From Paramoeba atlantica (Eukaryota > Discosea), in contig CDRNVI010000021.1 of assembly GCA_977017575.1 (NCBI GenBank), positions 434,001 to 498,000 of the forward strand: 64,000 nt of DNA, given 5' to 3'. Position 1 is the first letter of the stretch. Every line of letters starts with the position of its first letter. Position numbers and translations under genes: made by a program. Of this stretch, positions 24,484 through 34,681 are shown piece by piece. The notes beneath the pieces are model-generated. The model made no database searches, was not told the DNA's origin, and saw only the letters and a list, made by a program, of their open reading frames with translations.

Positions 24484-24810
24484 ATGGCGAAAGCAGCTAA
24501 AGTCGCAAAGAAGAGCTCTGGTCACCGCAAGTCCAAGAAAACCTTCAACACCTACATCTACCGCACCCTGAAGCAGATCCACAAAAACGTGGGATTCAGT
24601 AGCAAAGGGATCAAAGTTGTGAACTCTTTCGTGCAAGACATCTTTGAGCGCCTTGCCGTCGAGGCAGCCTCCCTCACGCGCTTCAACAAGACCAAAACGT
24701 TGACTTCCCGCGAAGTACAAACCGCAGTGCGCCTGACTCTTCCCGCGGAGCTCGCAAAGCACGCAATGGCTGAGGGCACGAAGGCTGTCGCCAAGTTGGC
24801 CTCCCACTAA
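24484..24810 (+). CDS. H2B: Histone H2B, copy 9
   Basis: Protein identical to copy 1. Two synonymous changes (AAA in KSKKTF, AGT in FSSKG) are shared with copy 10. Confidence 0.98.
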   Translation: MAKAAKVAKKSSGHRKSKKTFNTYIYRTLKQIHKNVGFSSKGIKVVNSFVQDIFERLAVEAASLTRFNKTKTLTSREVQTAVRLTLPAELAKHAMAEGTKAVAKLASH

Positions 24811-25141
24811 ATGCTGTGTGGTTCGACCAGGTAGCATGCAGAGGTGCAGCATCCGATCGTCATTTGTTCGAACTTTGTTGTAAAAAATGTTATTCAAACG
24901 TACAAAGCCGTCGTGTTCACTATTAAGGTATACTTAGCAGTGAGTTTCATTCTGTGACGGACAAGTACGATTTACACTGTATTCATGACCTTATGAGAAT
25001 GTATGCATGCACCGGCTCCATCTTATGTGAGGTACATTCTTGATATTGCTCGCCCCTCTTTTCAAAATTTATTGTGACAAACCGAAGAAACCTGTTCTAT
25101 TGAAAACCAGACATTTTTACTATCTATCCTCATTTTCACTC

Positions 25142-25570
25142 ATGGCTCGCACCAAGGAATCGTCTCGTAAATCTACGGGGAAGGTACCACGCGCTGGTCT
25201 CGTCTCCAAAGGCAAGAAGACAAGCTCTTCCAAGGCGAAGAAAGCGTCCAGCGGCTCCAGTGGCACCAAGAAACCCCACCGCTTTCGCCCGGGGACCGTC
25301 GCCCTCCGTGACATCAAAAAGTACCAGAAGGGCACTGAACTTCTCCTCCGCAAGCTTCCCTTCCAGCGTCTGGTCCGTGAGATTGCTCTCAGCGGCAAAG
25401 ATGGTCTGCGTTTCCAAGCCAGCGCCGTCCTCGCCATGCAGGAGGCAACGGAGGCCCACATGGTCAACTTGTTCGCGGACACCTGTCTGTGCGCTATCCA
25501 CGGTCGCCGGGTAACCATTATGCCGAAGGACGTCCAGCTCGCCCGCCGTCTCCGCGGCGAACGCTTCTAA
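25142..25570 (+). CDS. H3: Histone H3, copy 10
   Basis: Protein identical to copy 1, with a private synonymous ATT in VTIMPK. Confidence 0.98.
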   Translation: MARTKESSRKSTGKVPRAGLVSKGKKTSSSKAKKASSGSSGTKKPHRFRPGTVALRDIKKYQKGTELLLRKLPFQRLVREIALSGKDGLRFQASAVLAMQEATEAHMVNLFADTCLCAIHGRRVTIMPKDVQLARRLRGERF

Positions 25571-25904
25571 GCGTTTGTGAAATCCATTGAGTTCGGGAAG
25601 CCTCGCATACCCACTACGACAGCAACGATCGGAGGTTCTTTGTGCATTTCCTTCATTTTTGCACAAAGCCTTAATATGCTTTCTATGACATTAATGTTAT
25701 TTGTAGTATCGGGTATAGGATGAATGCTTCACCTCCCATTCCCTCAACATAGACCACAGCGGCGTCGTGGGGCAAAACACACGCACACTGTGTGCGACGC
25801 TCCACAAACGAAATGGTTGTGTATTATGACGGATCTTGGCGCTCGTACGTAGTTTCTTTTTATCGTACTTTAGATTTTTTCATCTTACTTCCTATTCATT
25901 TCAA

Positions 25905-26213
25905 ATGGCGAAAGGCAAGAAATCTGGTGATGCTAAGGGCGCACACGGCACGAAACGCCAAAAGAAGGCATTGAAGGACAACATCCGCGGAATCACAAAG
26001 CCCGCAATTCGCCGCCTTGCGCGCCGTGGTGGTGTCAAGCGCATCAGCGGAATCATGTACGAAGAGGTCCGTGGGATCCTCAAGTCTTTCGTGGAGGGCG
26101 TTGTCCGTGACAGCGTGACGTACACTGAGCACAGCAAGCGCCAGACGGTCACTGCTCTCGACGTCGTGTACGCTCTCCGCAAGCGTGGACGCATGTTGTA
26201 CGGATACGCATAA
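25905..26213 (+). CDS. H4: Histone H4, copy 10 (last complete)
   Basis: Protein identical to copy 1. Confidence 0.98.
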   Translation: MAKGKKSGDAKGAHGTKRQKKALKDNIRGITKPAIRRLARRGGVKRISGIMYEEVRGILKSFVEGVVRDSVTYTEHSKRQTVTALDVVYALRKRGRMLYGYA

Positions 26214-26533
26214 GGATGACACTGAACACATGTTGATGCAACGGGTCTGAATCTCCACAAGGGTAATCGTCGGGTTCTCTCTCTGTCCCCGTGAATCATT
26301 TCTGTGCGCAATTTCTTTCGTATGAGTCTTGAGTTGCTTCTCTGGTATCATACTAGCGCTTGAAACATTCCGCCGTTTGGAGAAAACAATTGACCTATGA
26401 ATCAACTCTTCGTAAGAAAACTATAATGCGCTCATAAGCAATACATCACGTCTTCTTTGTCCATTCACTCATTCGTAACAACTACTATTTTTTGAAAGAA
26501 CTCTTATTACTTTTCTCTCTTATTCCTATCACT

Positions 26534-26932
26534 ATGGCTACCCCGAAGAGCAGCAAGAAGGCGAAGAGCACCAAGAGCAGCCAGAAGAGCCGTGGCGCGA
26601 AGACGGGTCTGATCTTTCCCGTGGGCCGCATCGGCTCCATGCTCCGCCGTGGACGCTACACCAAGCGTGTGGCCTCCGCCGCCCCGGTGTACCTCGCCGC
26701 TGTGTTGGAGTACCTCACTGCCGAGCTTCTCGAGCTCTCCGGTAAGGTTGCGGGCCAGCACCACAAGAAGCGTATTACCCCTCGTGCCGTCACACTCGCC
26801 GTCCGTCACGACGAGGAGCTTTCTCAGCTGCTAAGCAACGTCACCTTCACTCAGGGCGGCGTACTTCCCAACCTTCACGACATGCTCAAGAAGAAGAAGG
26901 CATCCCGCAAGGCGAGCAGCCAACAGGTGTAA
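26534..26932 (+). CDS. H2A: Histone H2A, copy 10 (Thr13)
   Basis: Same protein as copy 1. The 3-bp deletion of units 5-9 is absent downstream, as in units 1-4. Confidence 0.98.
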   Translation: MATPKSSKKAKSTKSSQKSRGAKTGLIFPVGRIGSMLRRGRYTKRVASAAPVYLAAVLEYLTAELLELSGKVAGQHHKKRITPRAVTLAVRHDEELSQLLSNVTFTQGGVLPNLHDMLKKKKASRKASSQQV

Positions 26933-27259
26933 GGTGCAATGAGTGCGTTATAATACGTTGTCCCGCGTCACGTCACACAATCGGTACCCTTGTGAGATCC
27001 TTCTAGCATGGTGCTTCCCTTTCTTATGCACCATCCTAGGCATGTATTGACATGTACCTTGGCTCAGTAGAGCTACATTTTGTGAAGTTTCGGCGGATGC
27101 AATCAACGACATTACGCATATCATACTAGGATACTGGTGGAGTATCGCGTGGGTGATACTTACCACGGTTCTTAATACATCTAAAACTTAAACCGTTCAT
27201 TACGTAACCTCAATTCTTCACCCTTATCCTTCTTTTTCTCCTACTCTACTTTATAACAC

Positions 27260-27586
27260 ATGGCGAAAGCAGCTAAAGTCGCAAAGAAGAGCTCTGGTCA
27301 CCGCAAGTCCAAGAAAACCTTCAACACCTACATCTACCGCACCCTGAAGCAGATCCACAAAAACGTGGGATTCAGTAGCAAAGGGATCAAAGTTGTGAAC
27401 TCTTTCGTGCAAGACATCTTTGAGCGCCTTGCCGTCGAGGCAGCCTCCCTCACGCGCTTCAACAAGACCAAAACGTTGACTTCCCGCGAAGTACAAACCG
27501 CAGTGCGCCTGACTCTTCCCGCGGAGCTCGCAAAGCACGCAATGGCTGAGGGCACGAAGGCTGTCGCCAAGTTGGCCTCCCACTAA
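27260..27586 (+). CDS. H2B: Histone H2B, copy 10 (last)
   Basis: Protein identical to copy 1. Its upstream spacer has several private substitutions, as expected near an array edge where homogenisation is weaker. Confidence 0.98.
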   Translation: MAKAAKVAKKSSGHRKSKKTFNTYIYRTLKQIHKNVGFSSKGIKVVNSFVQDIFERLAVEAASLTRFNKTKTLTSREVQTAVRLTLPAELAKHAMAEGTKAVAKLASH

Positions 27587-27911
27587 ATGCTGTGTGGTTC
27601 GACCAGGTAGCATGCAGAGGTGCAGCATCCGATCGTCATGAACTTTGTTGTAAAAAATGTTATTCAAACGTACAAAGCCGTCGTGTTCACTATTAAGGTA
27701 TACTTAGCAGTGAGTTTCATTCTGTGACGGACAAGTACGATTTACACTGTATTCATGACCTTATGAGAATGTATGCATGCACCGGCTCCATCTTATGTGA
27801 GGTACATTCTTGATATTGCTCGCCCCTCTTTTCAAAATTTATTGTGACAAACCGAAGAAACCTGTTCTATTGAAAACCAGACATTTTTACTATCTATCCT
27901 CATTTTCACTC

Positions 27912-28340
27912 ATGGCTCGCACCAAGGAATCGTCTCGTAAGTCTACGGGGAAGGTACCACGCGCCGGTCTCGCCTCCAAGGGCAAGAAGACAAGCTCTTC
28001 CAAGGCGAAGAAAGCGTCCAGCGGCTCCAGTGGCACCAAGAAGCCCCACCGCTTTCGCCCGGGGACCGTTGCCCTCCGTGACATCAAAAAGTACCAGAAG
28101 GGCACTGAACTTCTCCTCCGCAAGCTTCCCTTCCAGCGTCTGGTCCGTGAGATTGCTCTCAGCGGCAAAGATGGTCTGCGTTTCCAAGCCAGCGCCGTCC
28201 TCGCCATGCAGGAGGCAACGGAGGCCCACATGGTCAACTTGTTCGCGGACACCTGTCTGTGCGCTATCCACGGTCGCCGGGTAACCATCATGCCGAAGGA
28301 CGTCCAGCTCGCCCGCCGTCTCCGCGGCGAACGCTTCTAA
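27912..28340 (+). CDS. H3: Histone H3, copy 11 (array edge, Val21Ala)
   Basis: The terminal H3. It is the most diverged copy: Val21 to Ala in the tail plus several private synonymous changes, and two changes just after the stop. The 3' stem-loop is kept. It is followed by about 300 bp of normal spacer, then the array stops before any H4 coding sequence. So H3 is in one-copy excess over the other histones in this window. Confidence 0.98.
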   Translation: MARTKESSRKSTGKVPRAGLASKGKKTSSSKAKKASSGSSGTKKPHRFRPGTVALRDIKKYQKGTELLLRKLPFQRLVREIALSGKDGLRFQASAVLAMQEATEAHMVNLFADTCLCAIHGRRVTIMPKDVQLARRLRGERF

Positions 28341-28650
28341 GCGTTTGTGAAAACTATTGAGTTCGGGAAGCCTCGCATACCCACTACGACAGCAACGATC
28401 TGAGGTTCTTTGTGCATTTCCTTCATTTTTGCACAAAGCCTTAATATGCTTTCTATGACATTAATGTTATTTGTAGTATCGGGTATAGAATGAATGCTTC
28501 ACCTCCCATTTCCTCAACATAGACCACAGCGGCGTCGTGGGGCAAAACACACGCACACTGTGTGCGACGCTCCACAAACGAAATGGTTGTGTATTATGAC
28601 GGATCTTGGCGCTCGTACGTAGTTTCTTTTTATCGTACTTTAGATTTTTT
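28341..28650 (+). other. Truncated repeat unit: H3-H4 spacer without H4
   Basis: The spacer copies that of the other units, including the H3 hairpin and the H4 leader up to the AG and T-run, then changes abruptly to unrelated sequence at about 28650. The H4 ATG is absent. This is the right-hand boundary of the tandem array. Confidence 0.9.
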
Positions 28651-29801
28651 AGTCTTTTAATCTTTTGGAGAACAGACCCCGCAACCGGCTCCTCTTCCCC
28701 ATCTCTCTGACCTGCTCTCTATCTACCGGATCTCTGACAACATCTTTCAGAACCACCCCCCAAAGTATCCTTCTGAATAGACGCCCCTCCCTTGGACTAA
28801 ATTGACACATTTTCGTCGTACGAGACAAACTTGAACATCTTCCGTCAATAAACCCAAAGTCATAATTTTTACCACACTTAATATCCTCAGAAGCCCAAAC
28901 GGACTTCGAAGACGAATTCCGGCTCCTTACTAGGACAACCGCATACTGTACTCTGTGCGTAATTTAGGAAGTCTAAATGAAGAATTTCAATTCTCGGCAT
29001 AGGGAGAAAAAGACTTTTCCATCTCGTAAACGTTCTTGCATCTTCTTCGAACACCAATACTCGATACACGGACAAACCCAACTACCTGCCACAAGGACTA
29101 ACCCCTTTCCTTCGCACAGGGACCAACCCCATTCCGTAACACAGGGACAGGCTTTATTCATTGACACCGAGACGAACCCCATTCTTTGACATAGGGACAA
29201 ACCCTATTCCGTAACACAGGGACAAACCCCATTCCTTGACACAGGGACAAACCCCATTCCTTGACACAGGGACGAACCCTATTCCTTGACACAGGGACAA
29301 ACCCCATTCCTTGACACAGGGACTACAGCTGGACTACAGCCTGACATGTATTGCGCATCAAGGTCAAGTCCGCTTTTCAACGTAGAACTCTAGCGTCAGT
29401 CTGAGTGTTCCAGAGTGTTCCAGCTTGCCCAGATACCAAGAATCTGGTTCTATGACTTGGTTGACTTCCTCCCTCCTCCTCCGGTTGCAAGAACCGGTGC
29501 CAGGCTTGGGACTGGCTTGCGGAGTTACGGAAGTCACATGAGAGCAGTGTGAAGTATTTTTTTAGTTTTTACTGCATTTTGCGAATCAGTTGCACTGTTC
29601 AGTAGCATTTTTACTATCTTTTGGATAAATGGAAAAAAAAGTTTTATAGTAAAAAAAAGTATAAAAGGTACTTTAAAGTAACTTTCATCCACTGAAAAAG
29701 ACTTTTTTTTACAGCAGCAAGAAAAATAGTCACTGTTTGCTTTTCGTTCTGACGAAAGACTTTGACTGAAGTCGCGCCCACTGGAGCTAAAGTTTTCCCC
29801 T
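28651..29801. other. Array-border region without recognisable gene
   Basis: Unique, pyrimidine-rich then AT-rich sequence. It contains the 25-bp minisatellite described separately, a small hairpin (CCGGTT / AACCGG, 29481-29497), and A/T homopolymer runs around 29555-29715 with a 12-bp palindrome TACTTTAAAGTA. Open frames of up to 75 codons exist but have no recognisable motif and cross the minisatellite, whose 25-bp period is not a multiple of three. Confidence 0.6.
29063..29325 (+). repeat. 25-bp minisatellite, about 10 copies
   Basis: Direct repeats of a 25-bp unit whose core is ACACAGGGACAAACCCCATT followed by CCTTG. The last five units are almost perfect at an exact 25-bp period (for example 29221, 29246, 29271). 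Earlier units toward 29063 are more diverged. It lies about 400 bp outside the histone array. Confidence 0.85.
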
Positions 29802-30522
29802 TCAATTCGCCGTCGACGATAACGCTTGTTTCATCTCCGAAAAAAACATAACTGCACTGTCGAACATCGTGCTGCGAGTACTGATGATGCGACCATCATC
29901 TTCTACGTTGATCAATATCTGACGGTGTGATCGCTTGAGTTTTTCCAAACTTTCGCCAAGTTCATCCAAACACGTAACGAAAGTGCTTATACGCTCTTTC
30001 TTTTGCCTTTTCACTCAGTCCTTCCCAAAATACTCCATGTTCACTCATTAACTGGAGCACCCTATCCCGAGTGGTAGGACTATGACAATTCAACAGACCG
30101 AGAAGGGTTTCATGAACCTTTGTCATAGAATCTTGTCGCGAGCTATTGAAAGCTCGCTCACGCTTCCGGTTGCTACCTCCACAATTCATTCTTGATTGAT
30201 ATTCTTTTTCTCCGACTCGCTTTATTTTCCGTACGGTCTTCTCGGCAACACTATACGACTTCGCAACTTTTGATACGGAAGACGAAGAACGACACACGGA
30301 CAACTTGTCTTGCACTGACAAGTGCTTTCTGCGGTGTGTTGATGGGGGAACAAAGGGAGGGGGAGAGGGACGTGCTGAAAGAGAATTTTCGGAGAGAGAG
30401 ATGCCAGGTTCTTGTCCGGAAGCAAAAGGTCCGATTACACGTGATACACGAGCCACTGGAGTTCGCGAAACAATCCAATTGCTTAACGGTTCACGTGGCA
30501 CCAAATCCTCCCGAGAATTCAT
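29802..30522 (-). pseudogene. Helix-turn-helix (Psq/CENP-B-type) protein remnant
   Basis: This is the only plausible minus-strand coding region. From an ATG at 30522 a 186-codon frame encodes a Ser/Pro-rich N-terminus and then a basic segment (HLSVQDKLSVCR, VSKVAKSYSVAEKTVRKIK) that reads like the helix-turn-helix of Psq or CENP-B/pogo-type DNA-binding domains. The frame ends at 29962. An overlapping frame (30014 to 29802) continues with a helical, Leu/Glu/Lys-rich segment, so a single frameshift near 29962-30014 may split one longer gene. No DDE catalytic domain or terminal inverted repeats were seen. It could be a degraded pogo-like DNA transposon fragment, a host DNA-binding protein, or chance. 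Confidence 0.3.
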
Positions 30523-30903
30523 GGGGCAATAATTTTCAGAAGTTTTCTATAGTTCCTAAACAAGGTATTGCTGCTTTTTAATACGTATTTGCACCGGAAA
30601 AAAAAGCCGCCGCTTCGCGGCGGATTTCACAAAAAAGAATTCCTCCACCCTAAAAAAAACTGACTTTTTAGACAAAATAGGCTTATTAAAGGGGGGACGC
30701 GTAGCCCTATTAAATAGGGGGGATGGTAGTATATTTTTTGCGCCGTTATATCCTAGCGTCTGTCACCCATTGATCCCCCTAATTATCTGTCGCCTATTTG
30801 ACCATGCTACAACATGTACGTACAAAACGTATGTACACAAAATTGCCTATGATTCTGCTTTCAAAAAAAATCCTTGTTTTCTCAAACTATTCCAACGGTG
30901 TAC
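30523..30903. other. Spacer before MSH3 with GC hairpin and G/C-tract repeat
   Basis: It holds a perfect hairpin at 30607-30623 (CCGCCGC / GCGGCGG, TTC loop) followed on the minus strand by a T-run. It also has a G-tract segment near 30693-30780 with AGGGGGGATGGTAGTAT and ATCCTAGCGT, which resembles the palindromic cluster at 40.7-41.1 kb. No gene seen. Confidence 0.6.
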
Positions 30904-33531
30904 ATGCCCGTACGCAAACGTCCACATTGCACCGCAAATACTTTGGTCAGCGAAGACATAATGCGAGAAATCAGCGCACGTATACATACTATTGAACCTC
31001 GTACATGTACGCCTACACCACTCGAACGTCAATATATTACTTTGAAACAGCAAAATAAAGATACTATCCTCCTCGTGGAGTGTGGATACAAGATGATACT
31101 CTACGGACGAGATGCTGAAATAGCCTCAAAGCATTTGCGCATTATGTGCATTTTAAAAGAAGGTGCTATTTTTCACACAGCTAGTGTACCGGTGTTGCGA
31201 ACTTACCATCACGTTGCCAAACTCGTTTATTTAGGCTTCAAGGTGGGTATTGTGCGTCAAACAGAAACGGCACATGGACGAGCTGAAGAGGGAGGGAAAG
31301 GACTTTTTGAACGTTCATTATGTGAAGTATACACGATGGGGACTTGGATACTATGTCCAGAGTTTTTTACAGAAACCAAAGCTCATTCCGAAACGCTCCA
31401 TCGCATAGTTATTGTGTCCGAGTTTAGTAGGATCATTGTTTGGACATCATTATGGGAAAATCGTGAACCTCTCATGGAATGGTGTCATTTTAGCGATGAT
31501 ATTGAACTTGAGAGTCTTTTATGTAAATTGGAGGCATCAGATTTGCTATTGTCTCATGATACGTCCAATGCGAGACTGAATTGGTATCAAACATTTTTAA
31601 GCATTAATCGTGGGATAAATTGCGATGATGCAAGTGGTCACGTTTATTTGGGCTGGTTTCAAGACATAACCATTGACGACCGATTATTAGCTTCAGATGG
31701 TACAATGGGATGCCCGCTAGATATAATGAATGCGCCAAGCATAGGTGTGTACTTGAACAAGCTAAATGAGTATTTAGAACCGTTAACTAAACAGACTGCG
31801 TTGGTCAAAAATATTAGGAAAGCAATTCCAACTGGATCTTTCGTCAACCTTTCTATTGACACAGTTCGACAACTTGAAATTTTTCAGAGTACTGAATGTG
31901 ACACCAAACTTAGTTTGTGGAACTACCTGCATCATACGGCGACTGCTTTTGGTACAAGACAATTACGCAAGTGGATTTTGAATCCAACTCGGGACCCTAC
32001 TACTTTAAATCAACGTTATGGCACGGTAGAATTTTTTCTTACAAATAAGGAAATTTGCGAGGCTGCTACTCAATGTTTTCTGGATCCTCTTCGTGTACAA
32101 GATTTGGAGGCTCAGCTTCAACGTATTGCTAGCGCAAGATGTTCTATTACTCACCTATTTTCTTTCTTGAGAAGCATGATGCAATTTCAGAAATTACCTC
32201 AACTACTTGAATCTGTTTCGAACCGTCTTTGCTTTGAGCTTGAAGATGTATCTGCCGGACTGGTTGTTGCAGAAGTCATCTTAAATGAGCACTCAGTTCA
32301 AGATTGGAAAGAAGGCAAACCCTCGGTTCTTTTTCAAGATGTGCCGAACGAAGAAGCAAAAAAAGTACAGGATCTTGAACGGTATCTTCTTAACGATCAT
32401 GCGACAGACATTTGCGCAGTTCTTGGTCAACCGCGATCGCGTTTTTCTTATAGAACGGTGGCCGACGTGACGTGGCTTATTGAAGTTCCTCATGAAATGG
32501 AATCACAAATACCGGTTGATTGGATTTTAGAATCTAGAACGAAATCATTAACTCGATACCATACAAAGACGATAAAATCGTACATGAACAAGATAGCGTG
32601 GGCAAAAGAAAAGGCGGAAGTATTCTACCGCACGAAGTGGGTAGAAAAATTGTAGTTAATTTCCCAGTCCTATTACAGCACCCTACAGAAAACTATCAGA
32701 GCTCTGGGAATATTAGACTCAATATTCAGTTTAGTTTGCGTTTCCTCAAGAGGAGGGAAGTATGTACGCCCTCAAATCTCACAGACTACAGGAATAGAGG
32801 TGAAGAATGGTCGTCATCCAGTTGTAGAACAACTTCGAGGCGAAGCTTACGTGAGTAATTCTGTATCTTTATCAAAGGGCGGATGCTGCATGATGCTCAC
32901 GGGACCGAACACAGGTGGCAAATCGGTATATTTAAAGATGGTTGGCGTACTTTCTCTGCTTGCTCAAATAGGAAGCTTTGTTCCGGCAGAGTGTATGACT
33001 TTTAGTCCGTTCGATGGTATCTATACTCGAATGGGTTCGAAGGATGACGTAAGTAAAATACGCGGAAGATCTACTTTTATGTACGAAATGACAGAAACAA
33101 GCGCCATCATGCGCTCAAGTACAAGTCAATCTCTTGTGCTTTTGGACGAAATTGGTCGCGGTACAAGCACGTTTGATGGGACCGCCGTGGCATATGCCTG
33201 TCTTTCCTTTTTTCTTAAAAAGGGGTGCGTGACGATATTTGTAACTCATTTTACCTATCTACAAGAACTTTGTCCTCCTTGCAGCCTTTCCTGTATGGGA
33301 TACGCGGAGGCTAAAGTGTGTCAAGAAAAGCGAGTGCTAAAAAATGTTCCTGTGGGAATGAAAAAAGATATAGTAATGCAGTATCAAATCAGACCAGGAC
33401 GAGCCGAAAGCTCCTTCGGGCTTAGCGTTGCGCAGTTAGCTGGCCTTCCACAGCAAGTACTGCATTCCGCCGAGTACGCTTCAAGATCATTTCAATATGC
33501 TTCCGAGTTGCGAAATATTCTTTCAAATTAG
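30904..33531 (+). CDS. MSH3: DNA mismatch repair protein MSH3, frame interrupted by one TAG
   Basis: Eukaryotic MutS homologue that pairs with MSH2 (MutS-beta) to recognise insertion/deletion loops in nuclear DNA. The N-terminal domain starts TPLERQYITLKQQNKDTILL and has VECGYK and VGIVRQTETA, the MSH3 pattern rather than the Phe-X-Glu of MSH6. The lever/clamp domains follow. The C-terminal ATPase has NGRHPVVE, Walker A GPNTGGKS, STFMYEMTE, Walker B LVLLDEIGRGTST and VTHF. The start is the first ATG; a longer frame begins only at TTG (30874). The frame is open across 876 codons except one TAG at 32653-32655, between the lever and the ATPase. Homology continues in the same frame straight through it (YYSTLQ...LGILDSIFSLV), so there is no frameshift. 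TAG serves as a normal stop elsewhere in the window and ends this gene too. Alternatives are a fresh nonsense mutation, readthrough, or a base error. Confidence 0.85.
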
Positions 33532-34681
33532 ATTTATATTTCTATTCTTTTGCAAGTCCCGCTCAAACTCTTGAAAGCTAAAAAGAACTTAAAGGACTTA
33601 AAACTTAAAAGAGTCTTCTGGTCATTCATTTTTTTCGATTTTGGACCACCGGAGCCCCCTTTATATATTTTCTTATATTACATTATATATTTTCTTCTAT
33701 TATATTATTTTCTTCTATATATTTTCTTCTATTTGTTATGTAGAAATGGGAATTAAGGAAAATTTCTTTGTGACACGAAATTATTTCCTTAATTAAAGTT
33801 TTCTTAATTCTCGTCTTCCTCAATTTTAGTAAATTAAGTGTTTAAAGAAACGACGGAAATCAATTAAACGGGGGACCGGTTTAGCATACCTGTGACCTGG
33901 TACCATACCGGGGGGGTATGGTATCGTGACCCAGGGTTGATTGTATACCCGCCCCCTGGTTTTTCAGGCAGACAACATGTGATGTCGACTTCTTGTTCGA
34001 GGTGGCCCACGTAGATCATAACCCCTACAGAGCAGTATTCGTTTGTTTTCCTTACTATTTATCGCGTTTTTTCACTTCTATGACTTTTACTGGTGATATT
34101 ATTAGCATCCACCGGTAACTTTTGCCGGTAATCACGTTTTTACAAATTTAGCCAAATAACTTACTATACCTGTGACCTCGTACCATTCCGGGGGGTATCC
34201 TAAACAGGACCCTCGTTTAAAGAAAATTCGAAAGAAAAAGCCAGTGGCACGAAATTATTTCCTTAATGGAAGAAGAAGAAGACTCCTTAACTTCCTCAAT
34301 TAAAGTTTTCTTATTTTTAATTTTCTTTGATTTCCGCTTCTACGGTATACTGTATTACTATGTTCCTCTTTATTTTCACTGTTTTTGTTCACTTTTTCTT
34401 CAATAATCGAGGGTAGAGCGGTAGTTATACAACCACCGCAATGTGTCACCTGATCGTTTTACGGATTTTGACCCCCCATATTTTCATGTCACCCCCTGTA
34501 TAACGATGCATTCTTATCGTATCACTATAACGATACGTGTGCGAGCTACAATAAATTCGAAACTTCCATCTTTAAACATGTTTTTCAAAATATATCCATT
34601 TTTACAATAAATTCAGAAACATTCATTTTTACATTTCTTGATTCACTGATTGCCGCTACTAGCTTAGTGAGAGTCCAAGTA
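33532..34681. repeat. AT-rich spacer with duplicated modules
   Basis: No gene seen. Two modules occur twice. Module A (CACGAAATTATTTCCTTAAT with following CCTCAATT and AAAGTTTTCTTA elements) is near 33770-33840 and 34244-34330. Module B (TACCTGTGACCT, GTACCAT, CCGGGGGG) is at 33881-33920 and 34161-34200 with roughly 34 of 40 bases the same. In the first copy of B, TACCATACC pairs perfectly with GGTATGGTA (33901-33923). The order is A-B then B-A. The start of the region has a T/TAT-rich run. Confidence 0.65.

Larger units (their letters stand above)
1..28650 (+). repeat. Tandem core-histone gene array, about 10.3 units of 2.77 kb
   Basis: Direct repeats in fixed order H3-H4-H2A-H2B. H3 start-to-start distances are 2770, 2767, 2764, 2770, 2773, 2773, 2773, 2773, 2773 and 2770 bp. 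The window opens at the H2B-H3 spacer, so the array continues to the left. It ends after the eleventh H3 and about 300 bp of the following spacer, at about 28650, where the T-run of the H4 leader passes into unrelated sequence. Spacers within the unit are 334 (H3-H4), 320 (H4-H2A), 327 (H2A-H2B) and about 325 bp (H2B-H3). They hold pyrimidine-rich leaders before each ATG and stem-loops after H3, H4 and H2A, and no other genes. Shared markers such as H2A Thr13/Ile13, a 3-bp deletion after H2A and a small insertion after H2B group neighbouring units, as expected from unequal exchange or gene conversion. Confidence 0.97.

Noticed and set aside
28887-29200. Short minus-strand frames (64 and 75 codons) across the minisatellite
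   Set aside because: They cross a 25-bp repeat that cannot keep a reading frame, and lack any motif.
29063-29325. CRISPR-like array
   Set aside because: Head-to-tail 25-bp units with no spacers; a plain minisatellite in a eukaryotic context.
32653-32655. TAG reassigned as a sense codon
   Set aside because: TAG ends the MAP kinase, the J-protein and MSH3 itself, and no other conserved gene has an internal TAG.
32598-32858. Frameshift as the cause of the MSH3 break
   Set aside because: The parts before and after the stop are in the same frame and homology continues through it.
33550-33756. 68-codon frame after MSH3
   Set aside because: Low-complexity Phe/Tyr/Leu from TAT repeats, starts from a non-ATG codon.
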